DNA of 64,000 bases, taken from positions 2,527,172 through 2,591,171 of the forward strand of contig JANPYM010000005.1 in NCBI GenBank assembly GCA_025890175.1, read 5' to 3'. Both the position numbers and the translations under genes were made by a program. This DNA comes from Ciborinia camelliae. Lineage: Eukaryota; Ascomycota; Leotiomycetes; Helotiales; Sclerotiniaceae. The notes beneath the pieces are model-generated. The model was given only the letters and a program-made list of their open reading frames with translations, had not been told where the DNA came from and made no database searches. This document shows positions 11,755 through 23,013 of this stretch, in pieces (the first letter of the stretch is position 1; each line of letters begins with the position of its first letter).

Positions 11755-12065
11755 CATTTCAGAGTGCTAATATTGGGGGTTTCAATTGATTTATACCCAT
11801 ATTCCTCTCATCATGGTAACTCTTCCATTATCGTCGAAACAATCTTTTCATACTGTCATAAAAATCTTTTACTATCGAAATTCTTTTCAGACGCTACTAT
11901 CTCTTCCACTCTTACCGCCTCTTTCCGACTTAGAACCTCCACATTTCTAACTTGCGATATACCATTTGCAGTCTTGACTCGATCCCATTCCTTAGTTTCC
12001 ATAGTTGATTTAGTTGTTTTCTTGACTTTCCTAATATTGTGAACTATATGGCTTAAATAGAGCAC
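11755..12065 (-). pseudogene. possible decayed coding segment, unknown family
   Basis: On the minus strand a Lys/Glu-rich frame starting near 12002 (METKEWDRVKTANG..) continues as ..EKNFDSKRFL. It then meets a TGA, reads on in the same frame for about 16 residues to two further TGA codons, and goes on to a TAG at 11755. The composition on both sides of the stops looks protein-like and the frame is conserved, as if stops arose by CGA-to-TGA or TGG-to-TGA changes. A TATA-like CTATTTAAG lies just upstream. I do not recognise a family. It may equally be chance. Confidence 0.25.
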
Positions 12066-13219
12066 TGGGGAGAATTTGGCGTGGATGTGAATTTTTGAGA
12101 TTGTGGGTTTCCCCGCAGTTGTTTACTCCGTAGATAATAAAAGAAAGGTGAATCTGTACGGCAGGTTTAGCTTCATTTTAGCGTGGTTTTAGAAAGCATT
12201 TAAGCTGTTAATTTCATAGTCTGTTACAACTCAGAGCATCTTCTTCCACCCACTTGCTAGTACAGTTTTCTATAGTCCAGAGTTTTTGAAGGGAACAGGT
12301 GAATAGAATCATGACTTTGATCATCTCGTGAATGATGGACATCGGGTACAATTTAATTTCAGACCAATAGCAAAGTAAGCCAAGAATCTAAAAGTCCACT
12401 AGCGAGATAGGATCTTAATTTCGATTCTCTCTCCATGACTATATCTGTCCTTCGATTATTGAGTTAAGCGGACTAAAATTACCCATTAGAAGAGAGCCAT
12501 CTTATGGGATTGGGAAGAACTTCCGAGCTTGAGGGTTCATGTTCATTTGGAGCTACAAGTAGAGATTCCAGTTGAATTTTGGGGGGAGAGAAGGTGGAGT
12601 TAGCTGAAGTGTTGATGATCGTTGTTATGGATGACTTAAATTCGTTATTGGTGAGTGGAATTTCATTGTTAGTATTAGTTTTGTGAACGTGAGAGATTAG
12701 CTGATAGATGGGGGAAGAGAGGGAGTGAAGGAGATGGGGAAGATTGTTGAGATTAGTTGGGAGACTTAAAAGATGAGATGAACAATATTTATAATGGGTG
12801 AATGTTGAAGTTTATATGGGCAATATGATATCGGATACCAATGTTTGTGATATCAATTGATACAACTAAACACAGTAATTGCTATTCCCTTTCCCCTTTC
12901 CATTCTGACCCGACCCCCCTGTTCTGTCACGGTAAAAAACGTGACCACTAAGTTTACAACGCCTTTGAGCGACATTTATCTATCTTCTGGTTGGCTTTCC
13001 ATCCATCAAGCTCCTGTGCTTCATGACCACCTATTCGTGTTTTACTAAATGTTCTCAGGGTATTTTGACTGAGCTACTTATGGGCCATGAGGTTCATTGC
13101 AATCACTTTGGTCACAGAACGTTCGTCATCTACCTATTGGACTTGGCTCGTTGACTTTAATAACTGCAGTCGTTATTGATCCTCTTATTTAGCAACTGTT
13201 TTCGCCGTACGATTGTAAC
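12066..13219. other. intergenic, no gene seen
   Basis: Unique sequence without a convincing frame. The frame 12857-13048 has no recognisable domain. Nothing else seen. Confidence 0.5.
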
Positions 13220-13800
13220 GTGGAACTTCTAAATCTGAACGCAACCTTACCTCGCACAAATCAACTCGATTGCACGGCGGATCTGTCTTTTAAGCAACAA
13301 GGCTACAAAATTGACGACTCTTCCCAATGGCTTAGCTTCAACAGGTCAATGTTCGGGGATCAAGTTGAATATGAAGACGAACTAGTCTCCTCTCTTCTGT
13401 TGCGCCACTGCCTGTATCTTATGAACTTTCACAGGGGGCTCAAGGTTTTACACACTGGAATGCTATTCTCGGAGAAGACTCCTGGGGTGCTATCCGAAGC
13501 ACTGACTATGTATTTTCCTCTGATCATTTGCAAATTGGAAAACTGTTTGATGGCCCGCGAATGTTGGCAGATTTATACAATGATAGTAGAATCGAGTTCG
13601 AAGGTGTGCAGGATACATATTCAAATCTTTAAGATATCATGACAGCCTGGATTCGAACGCACAGTAATAGCATGTACTCAGACCCTGCTATAGGAGAGGT
13701 GTTGCATTATGCAACATGTTTGCGTATCTAATGGCTGTGGATAGCATTCCATGAACTCTCAAAATTCAGGGGCAGGGACACTACGAATTTGGAACCGAGA
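13220..13800 (+). pseudogene. degraded gene, probably DUF3176-type membrane protein
   Basis: The first frame (from 13220, SQWLSFNRSMFGDQVEYEDEL near the middle) loses sense around 13400. Sense then continues in another frame with GFTHWNAILGEDSWGAIRS, FDGPRMLADLYNDS, a TAA, DIMTAWIRTHSNSMYSDP, GEVLHYATCLRI, a second TAA, and WLWIAFHELSKF. The order (MTxxIR segment, then a short linker, then ATCLRI.WLWI entering a membrane helix) resembles the C-terminal part of fungal DUF3176 proteins. Both stops would be explained by CAA-to-TAA, the C-to-T change made by repeat-induced point mutation. A frame change near 13400 plus two stops argue against a working gene. An intron could explain the frame change but not the stops. 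Family assignment is from memory of the pattern. Confidence 0.4.
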
Positions 13801-15289
13801 GACGATGATGTTTTTTTGTAATGATATTGAATGCCACTTGTAGCTGAAACAAAGCGAGAAATAAATCATCATGAAGTATATTCCCCTTAAGATTCCATTT
13901 GGGGTTAAATGGCATCCAAAGCGCAAAGCTCCCGAAATGGAAGAAAGCACCCAGGTACCTGACTAGAAGGTGCGCGGAAACAACACCGGATCAGCAAAGT
14001 CCCATAAGAAGAAGAAAATGTAAATATAAATCTTTCATCTCACACACGAAGGGTAGAACATTCAAACTACCCGGTTCAACCCTTGAGTACGGGATATGGC
14101 AATACGTACGGATGGTTTTGGTTATAACTCAATTCTTATTTTCTTGTCATGGGAAACTGAAAATCGACTTTGGTATGGAATTAATCAAATTAAGTGGAAT
14201 GAAGGAAATAAAAGTTGATTGGAAATCTTTACTTATTTCATATTATTCCAAATATCCGGTAATCATTGTTCAAATTTCTTTTAGAATTCATCCAATTCTA
14301 GATATAACGAAAATGATTCTGATTCCTCATGCACTTCCATACAGTGTACGACTTATTACCTCAAGTTTATTTCCATTTTAGCATCCACACCAAAAGCTGT
14401 GTATTAGACCGATGAGTTGCATCTCCACTTCAGTTTGCGTGACGAATTGAAATGTCCTTATTCAGAGGTTGGTTAGAAGGAAATTGCGATGCATTGAGGG
14501 TAGTTATGGATTAATACGGAAGGAGGCGTGAAGAATCAATGTCGGAGAACGATATCGGGTATGGAAAGAGCATTTGAGTTTGTGTCAGGGGAGGCTGGAG
14601 TGGAGGGTCATAATTGATTGGCCAGTTATTTCAATAATATGTCCATGAAACTTCGTAAGTCATAGATTTCAGTGAATACTACTGTAATCAGTCAGAAAGA
14701 AGGCCAGAGACGTTAGTTTCAATCTCAATCTGACCTTATATAAGTCTTGTGATTGGAATTATTACGCCTTGTACTCCTTCACAAGGATACGGGTCAAACG
14801 ACAACATTCCTTCTGATCGCGCTCTTGACTTTTAGATACAGAAGACGGCCAGCGTACTGAAGTATTCCCATTATCACTTCCCTGGATATCATCGCTAAAA
14901 TTAGATGTAATTTGTTATCGCCAAAATAATTATTGTTGTCTTTGTATCATTTTTTTATCATCAATTATCGTCTTATATCCATTGTTTCTTCCACTATTTT
15001 CTAATTTATTGCCCTCCTTGATCATGGCAACTGGAAATATAAGAACGTTGTATTCCAAACCTGAATGCTTAGCCAGTCTTCCAAAGCAGACAGAGAGCCA
15101 TCAATGGCCTCGCAGACGATTGTACTCCTGCTATCAAGGATGTTGAAGCAATTGGAAATTGAGGTATTCGCCTCTTTTATAGTATATTTGATCTAGAAAA
15201 CTAGCTCTCAATTTGAATTGCGTATGGAGATATTTAGTCAATAACGGAGTAGATGAGGGCCACGAGGATCACGAGCATCCAGTTTTACA
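13801..15289. other. gene-poor stretch
   Basis: The 160-codon frame 13899-14381 shows no recognised domain. A TATATAAG-like site at about 14736 is followed at about 15026 by a 40-codon frame starting MATGNIRTLYSKPE, which looks like a gene start but ends quickly. I do not accept either as a gene. Confidence 0.4.
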
Positions 15290-15752
15290 TCAATCATTGA
15301 AAATGCTTACAAACACATCAAATTGCTGAAGCACTGAACCACTTGTTGCTTTTAATTGAAAGATAGAAGGAAATGTTCCCAGACAGTTCCTTCTGGTGCT
15401 ATCTGCGGAGTTGTATATAACCTTGGAAGCCACTGAGTACACATCTTTCCATTCAAATTCTCTGCAAAACCTATTATACGCCAACAATCCCAACCATTCT
15501 TTAGTAGAAGGAATATTATATCACAGAGAGTAGCACATCTGGCAAAATGCTTTCCACCATGAGGAGATGTTTTTCATAGTTGAAACGAAGAGCTTCAAGC
15601 GCAGCTTTTTGTTCATCATAGGTTGTATACGAAGTTGTATTTTCTTCTGCATGTCGTTTTTGCAATAGCATCTTAAAGAAATTGGGACGATAGGCGAGAT
15701 TCTTGTTGTTAGCTATGAGTTTAATTGTCATCGAGTTTCTATCTTGTCGCAT
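15290..15752 (-). pseudogene. broken reading frame, unknown protein
   Basis: Two minus-strand frames lie end to end. 15752-15516 begins MRQDRNSMTIKLIANN and ends ..SILPDVLLSVI. 15493-15290 covers KEWLGLLAYNRFCREFEWKD through QQFDVFVSIFND. Both have coding-like composition, and a single-base shift around 15500-15516 would join them into one protein of at least 145 residues. No splice pair fits the short gap. A GTAAGC donor-like site sits at the end of the second frame. I do not recognise the family. It could be a frameshifted gene or a sequencing error. Confidence 0.35.
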
Positions 15753-18530
15753 GAGAACTAAAGTTAAAAATAGGATAGGTTTGCTAGGAAGGGATGTGGA
15801 TTGAAGATCTAAACTGTGGCTGCTTATAAGCCAGGTCCTAAGCTAATACTACGCTAGTCTAGTCTCCATGTGACTTGATAAAACCGCCCCTGTTACTACA
15901 GTGTGTTTGGTTTCTCAGTGTGCAAGGACAGCCGCTTTAAATAGAGGCATCTCCATATTTCTCGGAACAAGAAGGCGGGGTAAAAATGAATATGCGGTTA
16001 GTTGTGACAAATTGTATCAAGTTGAAAGCGGAGGGTGGGATTCGAATTCACTTTATGGAGTGCTGTAGCTCCGAAGCAGAGTATCTCGGATATTGCTTGA
16101 GAGGTATATAAGTTGTCTCTCAGTCAAAGGGTCAGAAGTAATGGAGTACCACAACGTCAGTCTTCATGGGGAAAGGCTGTGTAGCTGATATTCTAGAAGC
16201 GGGGCTAGGAGCCGATATGCAAGTAATGCAAGAGTGTACTGTACCACTTGTTAGTTGGGATTGTGGGATAAGTGAATACCTGCTAAAAGGTCCATCGGTT
16301 CTGTCTACAGAGTTGTATATAAAATATCCAAAGACTTGAATGTTGCTACTCGCATAGATTACGGAAAAAAGGCATGTTAATGCTCATCAGGGGAACTGGC
16401 CAGCACCGTTGAGAGACAGATTTGCAAGTACTGGTTCTTCTCATACTACCAAGCGGTCTGAATCTCTTCGGATACGTCTTTATGATGATTTGTCGGATTT
16501 AAGATAATATAGAAATAATTTGTCGTCAATCATGATCTTTTCTTGTTGTCTTATTTCAGTATGATTGGTCCGATGAGAGTTGTTGATGACTATTCTCTCT
16601 GCATCGATAACTCAATTTTCTCCTTGGAGTTTAAAAATGGAAAGAGGAGCAAAAATAGCAGCAAAGGGCCTATTATCCAACCCTACACGTCATGTTTCTA
16701 GCCTTGCTTAATCTCTATTCAGGGTGGAGGTATAGCTACTTAAATAGAGGTCTCGAGAACACAGTAGCGGGGTCATATTGAACACACCGTATTTACCCAA
16801 GTTAAACTGAGGGGAAAATTTCACTTCGCCGCCAATCAGGAAAAGCAGCCTCGATATGTATTGTTTAAGAGTTCTTTGAGTTATGCTCAGAGAAACCTGA
16901 ATTAAAAGAAAGATATAACGATTCTGTTAACAAATTAAGGAAACAGAGACATTGCGGCTACTCTGTCAGGACACGACTTATGGTTTACTTCTGGGATCAG
17001 GAACTAATACAAGAATGCAAGTGTAGTTGCTCATCTGATTTGACTCCAATCTCAATTGCCTCGGTGGTGTTGTCATAGTTGTGGTCTTTTAATTCTTATA
17101 TCTTCTCTGTTCGTGATCACCTCATTTATCTAGTTCCACCTCGATGATATTGTCAAAAGTCTAGGATTATCTAAACTAGACTTTAGATAATAACGTAAGT
17201 CGTGCGAGCCTCTTGTAAATTGAAAGTAAAATCTGGTTCCTGTCGGGTTTTTACTTATTGATAATAGGAATTGGGGGGCTTATATAACAACTATATCAAG
17301 GCTAAACTATCTGTGAGTGGAGGTAATAGGATAGAGTGAATCAAGAAGTAGATTAGTAGTGACTCAATGTGAAGCAACAAGGAAACAAAGTATTGGAAAA
17401 TGCCCCGCCTAATTGGTTGAAGTGAGGGGTGAAAAGCACATGGTTAATATTTAAGCTCCAGTACGTTACAAACAGAGTAAGTAACTAAGGAATTTGGCCA
17501 CCATGGAAAGAAAGTGTTGATGTGATTGCGTCGACCGTGAAAAAACTAAGAATTGAAAATTTAAGGGAAATATTGAACGAGAAGGCACTGAACATGTTGC
17601 ATGTGGCATAGTTCGGAAGATAAGAATAGCAACAATGAGATACCATCCATATTCGACAGTATTTATCTCGTTGACAAATTCTCTCGCTACCGATTTTCTT
17701 TATGCATATGTGTTAATATTTAGGAATCAGAAATGAGAATCTGAGATCTGCTAATTTTGGGGCTTGCCGAAGGCTTTATCCGACTTCAATTCCTGTGGAG
17801 CTTTTACCTACTTTTTTATCGGGAGTCTTGACCTCAATAGATCCAAGTGCGTCCCACGTCCTTTCCCAGATATTCTCCTAGAGTGCGCGTGAATTACTCT
17901 CACGCGATGCTCTTTGCTTAAACGTACCTCACTGAATTTTGGGGTAATCAAATTAATCCAGCTGACGAAAATGAAGGGGCAACTCGATATCAGTCCCCGT
18001 TCTTCTCTCTTGGCCATATCTTTATCTCCAATATCATAGCTTATTTTGACATTCAGTAATAAACACCCCGAATCCTACACTAAACTTCGTAGAGGGCAAC
18101 GAGAATGTTGCACAGAATCCACCATCAAGCCCAACTAGCTTATAGCATCTTCGTCCGAATCCAGTAAACAATACACAAAAGTGAAAATACGGGTTGAGAT
18201 AACTTCAGCAGAACTTGCCAAAGGATATGTATACTCAAGTCACTGTTTTAAATGAAATTTGCGCAACTGTTGGTTGATTGCGAGCTATTACATTTTCTTC
18301 AACTTGATCAATTCGCTCATCTTTGCAATGAATGGGTTATCTGGCGACATCATATCCTTCTCCAGCCCCTGAAGCGATGCCTTTTCCACTCATGAGTACT
18401 ACCCACGACTCCCCGACTCAATTTTGTTTCAGAAGGGACGAATTGATCAAAAAATGCGACTAAATTTCTGACCCGTGCATTCATTATACCTGTCCTTGTG
18501 AAAATAACAAGTGCCCAGAACGTGTTTATT
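15753..18530. other. gene-poor stretch
   Basis: No gene recognised. TATA-like TTTAAATAGAGG occurs at about 15937 and 16740, each followed about 30 bp later by GCGGGGT (15975 and 16767). TATATAAG or TTATATAA also occurs at about 16107 and 17279, and GAAGCGGGGC at 16196. The minus frame 17808-18017 has no recognised domain. Confidence 0.4.
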
Positions 18531-19756
18531 TCATCGAAGCACGCCGTGTGCAGTCAAGAAGGCCTTCGCAGCATCTACCATATCCTCAGCCTGTTTAGAC
18601 CAACCCAACACTCGGCCCACCAAGAAGGTATCGTCTATGCACGCCGGAAAGTCAGTGATTACACATACTGGGAGAACGTTAAGAGAAACAGGGGGCAGGT
18701 TATGTTAGGACGGGGAATGCATGCGAGGGATAATTCTGGAACGTGCAATGACTTACGAGGAGCATTGTCTAATTCCACCATCTCAACAATATTCCCCGAG
18801 ATCTGCTTCATGGCATCTTTAAAAGCTCTACTATCCGCGCAAAGTACCTCACCAGAACCGGATTGGATGAAAATTGGTGCTTTGACGGAGAAGGGGCTCT
18901 TGAGTGGCGAGATGTATGGATTGTTTACATCGATAGATTCTGGTTTGAAGACACGTAATGCCCAATGACCAAGTATTGGCGGAATATAATCCGTCTTGCC
19001 CAGTCGTTCTGTGGCAAATGTGTCCCAATCTGCCGAAAGGTCGAGCCATGGACTCCAGAGAAGAACAGCCCCAGGACTGGGCAAGATATCATTACTTGTC
19101 ACGTATCTCAACAAAGCAAGAGCTAAATTGCCACCTGCCGAATCTCCGGAGAAGATAATCGAGGAAGCTGGGATACCGAGATCAAGAAGATACATGTAAG
19201 AGGTGACTGCGTCTTGGAAAGCAGCTGGAAAACGACCTTTTGGATGCGAAGCAAGTCGATACTGGGGACAGAAAACGAGCGCGTCTAATTGTTTGGAGAG
19301 ATTGGTAGGTCCCCAACTGGCTGCATCTGATGGTCGACAGCCCCCGAGGACATAAGCACCCCCATGGAAGTGCAACACTACAGGCTTATCCTGATGCGTT
19401 TCCTTTGAATAGGGTGTTGTGTACCACATACCACCTATTTTTGTAGGTCGGATCTCAGTATCATCGAGTACGTCACAGTAAAACTCGGGTGCTGCAGGTT
19501 CAATGATGGCCCACGAGTCCTTGTCAGAACCAGGCTCCAAAGATTTTGGAGGCACGATTTCAATGGTACTTGCAAAAACGAACCACATTCTAAGCGCAGC
19601 GTTGCCCACTGCTTGATGCCATGTCCATTTTGGGTGCTGGCGGAGGGACGGTGGAAGATGATACAGTGCTATAAAGACGAGTCGGATTGGCGCCGAAACT
19701 AGAAAGTATGTTGTCCATATGGCCTTGCCTGGATATTTGGCTCGGAATGATGCCAT
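18531..19756 (-). CDS. alpha/beta hydrolase, hormone-sensitive-lipase-like (HGGA family)
   Basis: Two exons, 18757-19756 and 18531-18634, separated by a 122-bp GTAAGT..TAG intron; 367 residues. Family signatures are complete: oxyanion-hole HGGA at 131-134, nucleophile Ser206 in GDSAGG, acid Asp308 in the VLCADSRAF region, and His334 in APHDTFLVG. The N-terminus has one hydrophobic helix (about 13-33), so the enzyme may be membrane-attached. The start is the first ATG of the frame; an upstream TTG extension is unlikely in a eukaryote. The acceptor at 18635-18636 was chosen because only that join restores the catalytic His. A closer AG (rc of 18668-18670) would add 11 residues in frame and remove it. 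Substrate is unknown; the family hydrolyses short-chain esters and lipid or secondary-metabolite esters. Confidence 0.92.
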
Positions 19757-20468
19757 GATGTTTCGAAAATGTTGAGTGGTGATTTGCAAAGGCAGTACCA
19801 AATTTTGTGATGGGCTGTCGGTTTTATGGCAAGTTGAAGCTACGCCACTGGCTAGGTAAGTTTCATCGTGTATTCAACTTGCGGGCGTTGCATTATGGTG
19901 GGGCATTGCGGCTAGTTACAACCGTTTGTACAAGGTTTACAAGATGCATCAATATTTTCTTATCTAAGCCCAACTAACTCGCTGCTGGAATCATGTATCT
20001 AAATAATGTACCTATTCAGGTCACATGTCATCATTCACGTAGTAGAAACACGATGAATTGAAGTCAACATTTTATCATGCCTGTTGAATGTTCAAAACCG
20101 TAAGTAAGTCATTCTTCTTGACTATTTTGTGGAACAAAGTCATAAGGCCATAAAACTTAATGTTGCTTCTTCACTCTGATACAATTTGAGTTTGGACTCA
20201 GCTGTGCTTGATATATAAAGATTAGAAGGAATCGTCAACTCGCAGGTTTTTCCACTAGACCACAATGTACTTTCCTAAACAGAATTACATCATGATAAAC
20301 ATAGTTAAATATAAATCTGTAAAGAATTTCTATACAATCAAAGCATCGAATCATCAATACCTACGTAACCATTATTACATAAAAACAGAGCATCAATCCA
20401 AATCATAGCATTAATATCATTACAAAAAACAACACGACGATCCAAACCACAGCATCATCAATTCCATC
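19757..20468. other. intergenic, no gene seen
   Basis: A divergent upstream region for the hydrolase (-) and the repeat-bearing membrane protein (+). AT-rich from 20270 with runs of CATCA, consistent with a 5' leader. No other feature seen. Confidence 0.6.
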
Positions 20469-21245
20469 ATGGACCATCCAGTCCCCGAACCGACCCACAG
20501 TCTCCCTCAACATGGCGATCGAATTAAACCGACACTCAAGCAGCGCCTCGTATACTTCTTCTCCGTCATCCCTACCCCCGTAGCCTCGAGCGTTGAGTGG
20601 TTGATCTCATGCGGTGCTGATCACATTGATTCCAGATTCACTTGGATCATACTCCTTTCAATTGCCGCTATCATACTATGCTGGTTTTTCATCCGTAGGA
20701 AGGCTCCCCAGGAGGAATTCTGCATCGAAGCTCAATACGATAATAATTGTAATTGCGCACTCGCTGAAATCGATACGGATTTTGATGCAGGAAATACAAC
20801 GGATTTTGATGCAGGAAATACAACGGATATTGATGGAGGAAATATAGCGGATATTGATGGGGGAAATACAGCGGATGATGAAGGGGGAAATACAGCGGAT
20901 GATGAAGGGGGAAATACGACGGATGATGAAGGGGGAAATACGGCGGATGATGAAGGGGAGATGTCGAGTGATGAAAATGATTCTGATGATTCTGATATAC
21001 AAGAGTATATTAGACGTTTAAATCTTTTGACGAACGATGGTGTAGATGAAGCAATGGAGGATGCCCTAAATCGTTTGTCGGAGCGTGCCGTTGCTGCTTT
21101 GATGGATGATTTTACAGATGATTCGATGGAGGATGTTACAGATGATTCGATGGAGGATTTCCTAGATCATTTGGCGGCGGAAGGCCTTCCCCAAAAAATA
21201 TCCGGCAATATCCCATCCTCGCGCGGGCGGAGAAATACAGTATAA
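20469..21245 (+). CDS. single-pass membrane protein with acidic 8-residue repeats
   Basis: A single exon of 258 residues. Residues about 58-75 form one hydrophobic helix (FTWIILLSIAAIILCWFF) followed at once by RRK, a stop-transfer arrangement that would put the C-terminal part in the cytosol. Residues about 102-165 are eight copies of an 8-residue unit, drifting from DFDAGNTT to GGNTADDE (24-bp DNA repeat at about 20775-20960). After that come a Ser/Asp run and a second small repeat, DDSMED. The DNA repeat is nearly exact at the 3' copies, so it is young and likely variable between strains. I recognise no family. The clean ATG context and intact frame support a real gene; the repeat alone could keep a chance frame open. 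Confidence 0.6.
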   Translation: MDHPVPEPTHSLPQHGDRIKPTLKQRLVYFFSVIPTPVASSVEWLISCGADHIDSRFTWIILLSIAAIILCWFFIRRKAPQEEFCIEAQYDNNCNCALAEIDTDFDAGNTTDFDAGNTTDIDGGNIADIDGGNTADDEGGNTADDEGGNTTDDEGGNTADDEGEMSSDENDSDDSDIQEYIRRLNLLTNDGVDEAMEDALNRLSERAVAALMDDFTDDSMEDVTDDSMEDFLDHLAAEGLPQKISGNIPSSRGRRNTV

Positions 21246-21445
21246 AAATGTAGTCCAGATGCCGCGTCGAAAATCAATACTCGGTTACACTCCCGACGCT
21301 TGGGAGGATAAATCGAAGAAGAAGACACTCCCAATTCCACGTCGAAAGTCAGCGCTCCGTTACGTTCTCTATGTTCAAGAGGATGGGCAGAGGAAAAGCG
21401 AAGCGAAACAATGTGCAATAAAACTCGCAGAAAGTTATCTTTCAT

Positions 21446-22084
21446 TCAATAATTCGACCCCGTCATGACCGCCGTGAATATCTCCTTTACTTTACTACCC
21501 CTCGGCTTTCCAGTCTCCTGAGCCCGTCGAGGGACTTCCATCGCTCCCGTGTACCCACTCCCAACACTCAAACTCATCATGGTCCCCATATCCAGCTTTT
21601 CAGGTTCATGTTCCACAATCTGAGATTGCTTGATATTTTCAATAACAGGCCAACAACTCCACGTCCGTTTCCCCAATCCAAACCACCGATCACCATCCCC
21701 ACACCCACCAATATCCCCACTCTCAGGTGTAATATAACATTCTCCCCATCTTCTCCCATCTCTCTCAATATATGCATCTTCAGAAAAGTAGTTGTGGAAT
21801 CGTAGATTCGTAATAGTTCCCCGGGTGAATTGGGGATGCGCGATGGAGAAATTGGCACTGCTCGATACATCGACTGCGGATCGACACCATTCGGGGGTGG
21901 TGGATTTTGAAGATTCAACTACTTCTTTGGAGGCGGATGGAGTTGATGGCGTCCAAGCCATAAAGTACATAGAGGGTGGGTAGAAAACATGGCCAATGTA
22001 TATCGGTTCGACGCCAAGTACAGTTTTTGCAGACGTCGAAAGAAACAGCGGCAACAAGGCAGCGAGCGCAAAAGGAACTTTCAT
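21446..22084 (-). CDS. small secreted protein with four cysteines
   Basis: One exon, 212 residues, from the first ATG (22084) of a frame that otherwise starts at a TTG. The N-terminus MKVPFALAALLPLFLSTSAK is a clear signal peptide with cleavage likely near residue 19. Mature cysteines lie in EWCRSAV, GECYI, GGCGDG and SWCWPV-like contexts (four in all, room for two disulphides), along with many Trp and Gly residues. No catalytic motif and no membrane segment is visible. Probable role is extracellular or cell-wall associated; an effector role is possible but nothing in the sequence proves it. The 3' end converges on the end of the + strand membrane-protein gene, about 200 bp away. Confidence 0.72.
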   Translation of the reverse strand: MKVPFALAALLPLFLSTSAKTVLGVEPIYIGHVFYPPSMYFMAWTPSTPSASKEVVESSKSTTPEWCRSAVDVSSSANFSIAHPQFTRGTITNLRFHNYFSEDAYIERDGRRWGECYITPESGDIGGCGDGDRWFGLGKRTWSCWPVIENIKQSQIVEHEPEKLDMGTMMSLSVGSGYTGAMEVPRRAQETGKPRGSKVKEIFTAVMTGSNY

Positions 22085-23013
22085 CTTGTCTTTAAGTTCT
22101 TCAAAACCCGTAAAAAGTTTGAAAACAAAAAGGTTTTCTCGAAACAAGCACTCGCCTGAATGAGAAATAGAGAAATTAAGGTGGCTAACAGTGGATAATG
22201 GCAATTGAAGAAACGAAACGTGGTCTCAAGCTATTGAGCCCAATTTTCCTCCAACAATTCATGAGCTTAAAAAAGCCGAATCACATCCAGCCATTCCGTA
22301 CATGAGCCGGATGTTGAGGCGAAATTCCGATATAACTTCGGATAAGTCGCCGGTAAATTGGGAATCAAACAAACACCTGATCTAGAAGATCAGCCGTGAG
22401 TGCGGGGCCCCGCATTCTTCTTTTTAAGGTAAGGTAGATCAGAGGAAGCCATAGATTTATAGTTTAAACAACTGGATCGTGTCTTGTGTGGAACTTTTTG
22501 ATATCGATGTTGGATGCTATATCTAGGTAGATGTAGATGGATTTGAAGTTGTACGAATGCTGGAAAATTCCGTCGGGTGAAACTAGCGATGACAAATCAT
22601 GATACAGTACAGAGTGGAGGCTGACTCACGCCGACAACGATCAAGACGAAACAATTACCTTTTATGGTATACAGATAGTTAATATTCACATAAGAGAACA
22701 AGAAATTTGCTAAAATATTCGGTCGGTACAATCACGTGGTCGTACACCGAGGCCATACGGGCTGGAGGAACTAGCGCCCATATATAAGAGTTCACTTTAG
22801 CATAGCTAATAAATCAAAATATTATCAACATACATCAGTCTAGCCTCAAATACTTTACACTTTAAACCCACCAGGTTGATACCAACATATTCTTCAATAA
22901 TATTCGAGTCCAATTGATACTTCATTCGGACTCTCTAGTCCCAAAAATCTATCTCTATACCCCTCGTACAAAATCGTACCCCGCATTTCCAGCCTCCAAA
23001 CCCCAACCTGACC
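22085..23013. other. intergenic, divergent promoters
   Basis: Upstream DNA for the secreted protein (-) and the acetyltransferase (+). It holds a GC palindrome TGCGGGGCCCCGCA (about 22401-22414) and a TATA box at 22781. No gene seen. Confidence 0.6.
22781..22788 (+). promoter_or_regulatory. TATA box of the acetyltransferase gene
   Basis: TATATAAG, 226 bp upstream of the ATG at 23014, in an otherwise ordinary fungal promoter. The position is consistent with a 5' leader of about 150-200 bases. Inferred from consensus only. Confidence 0.45.
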
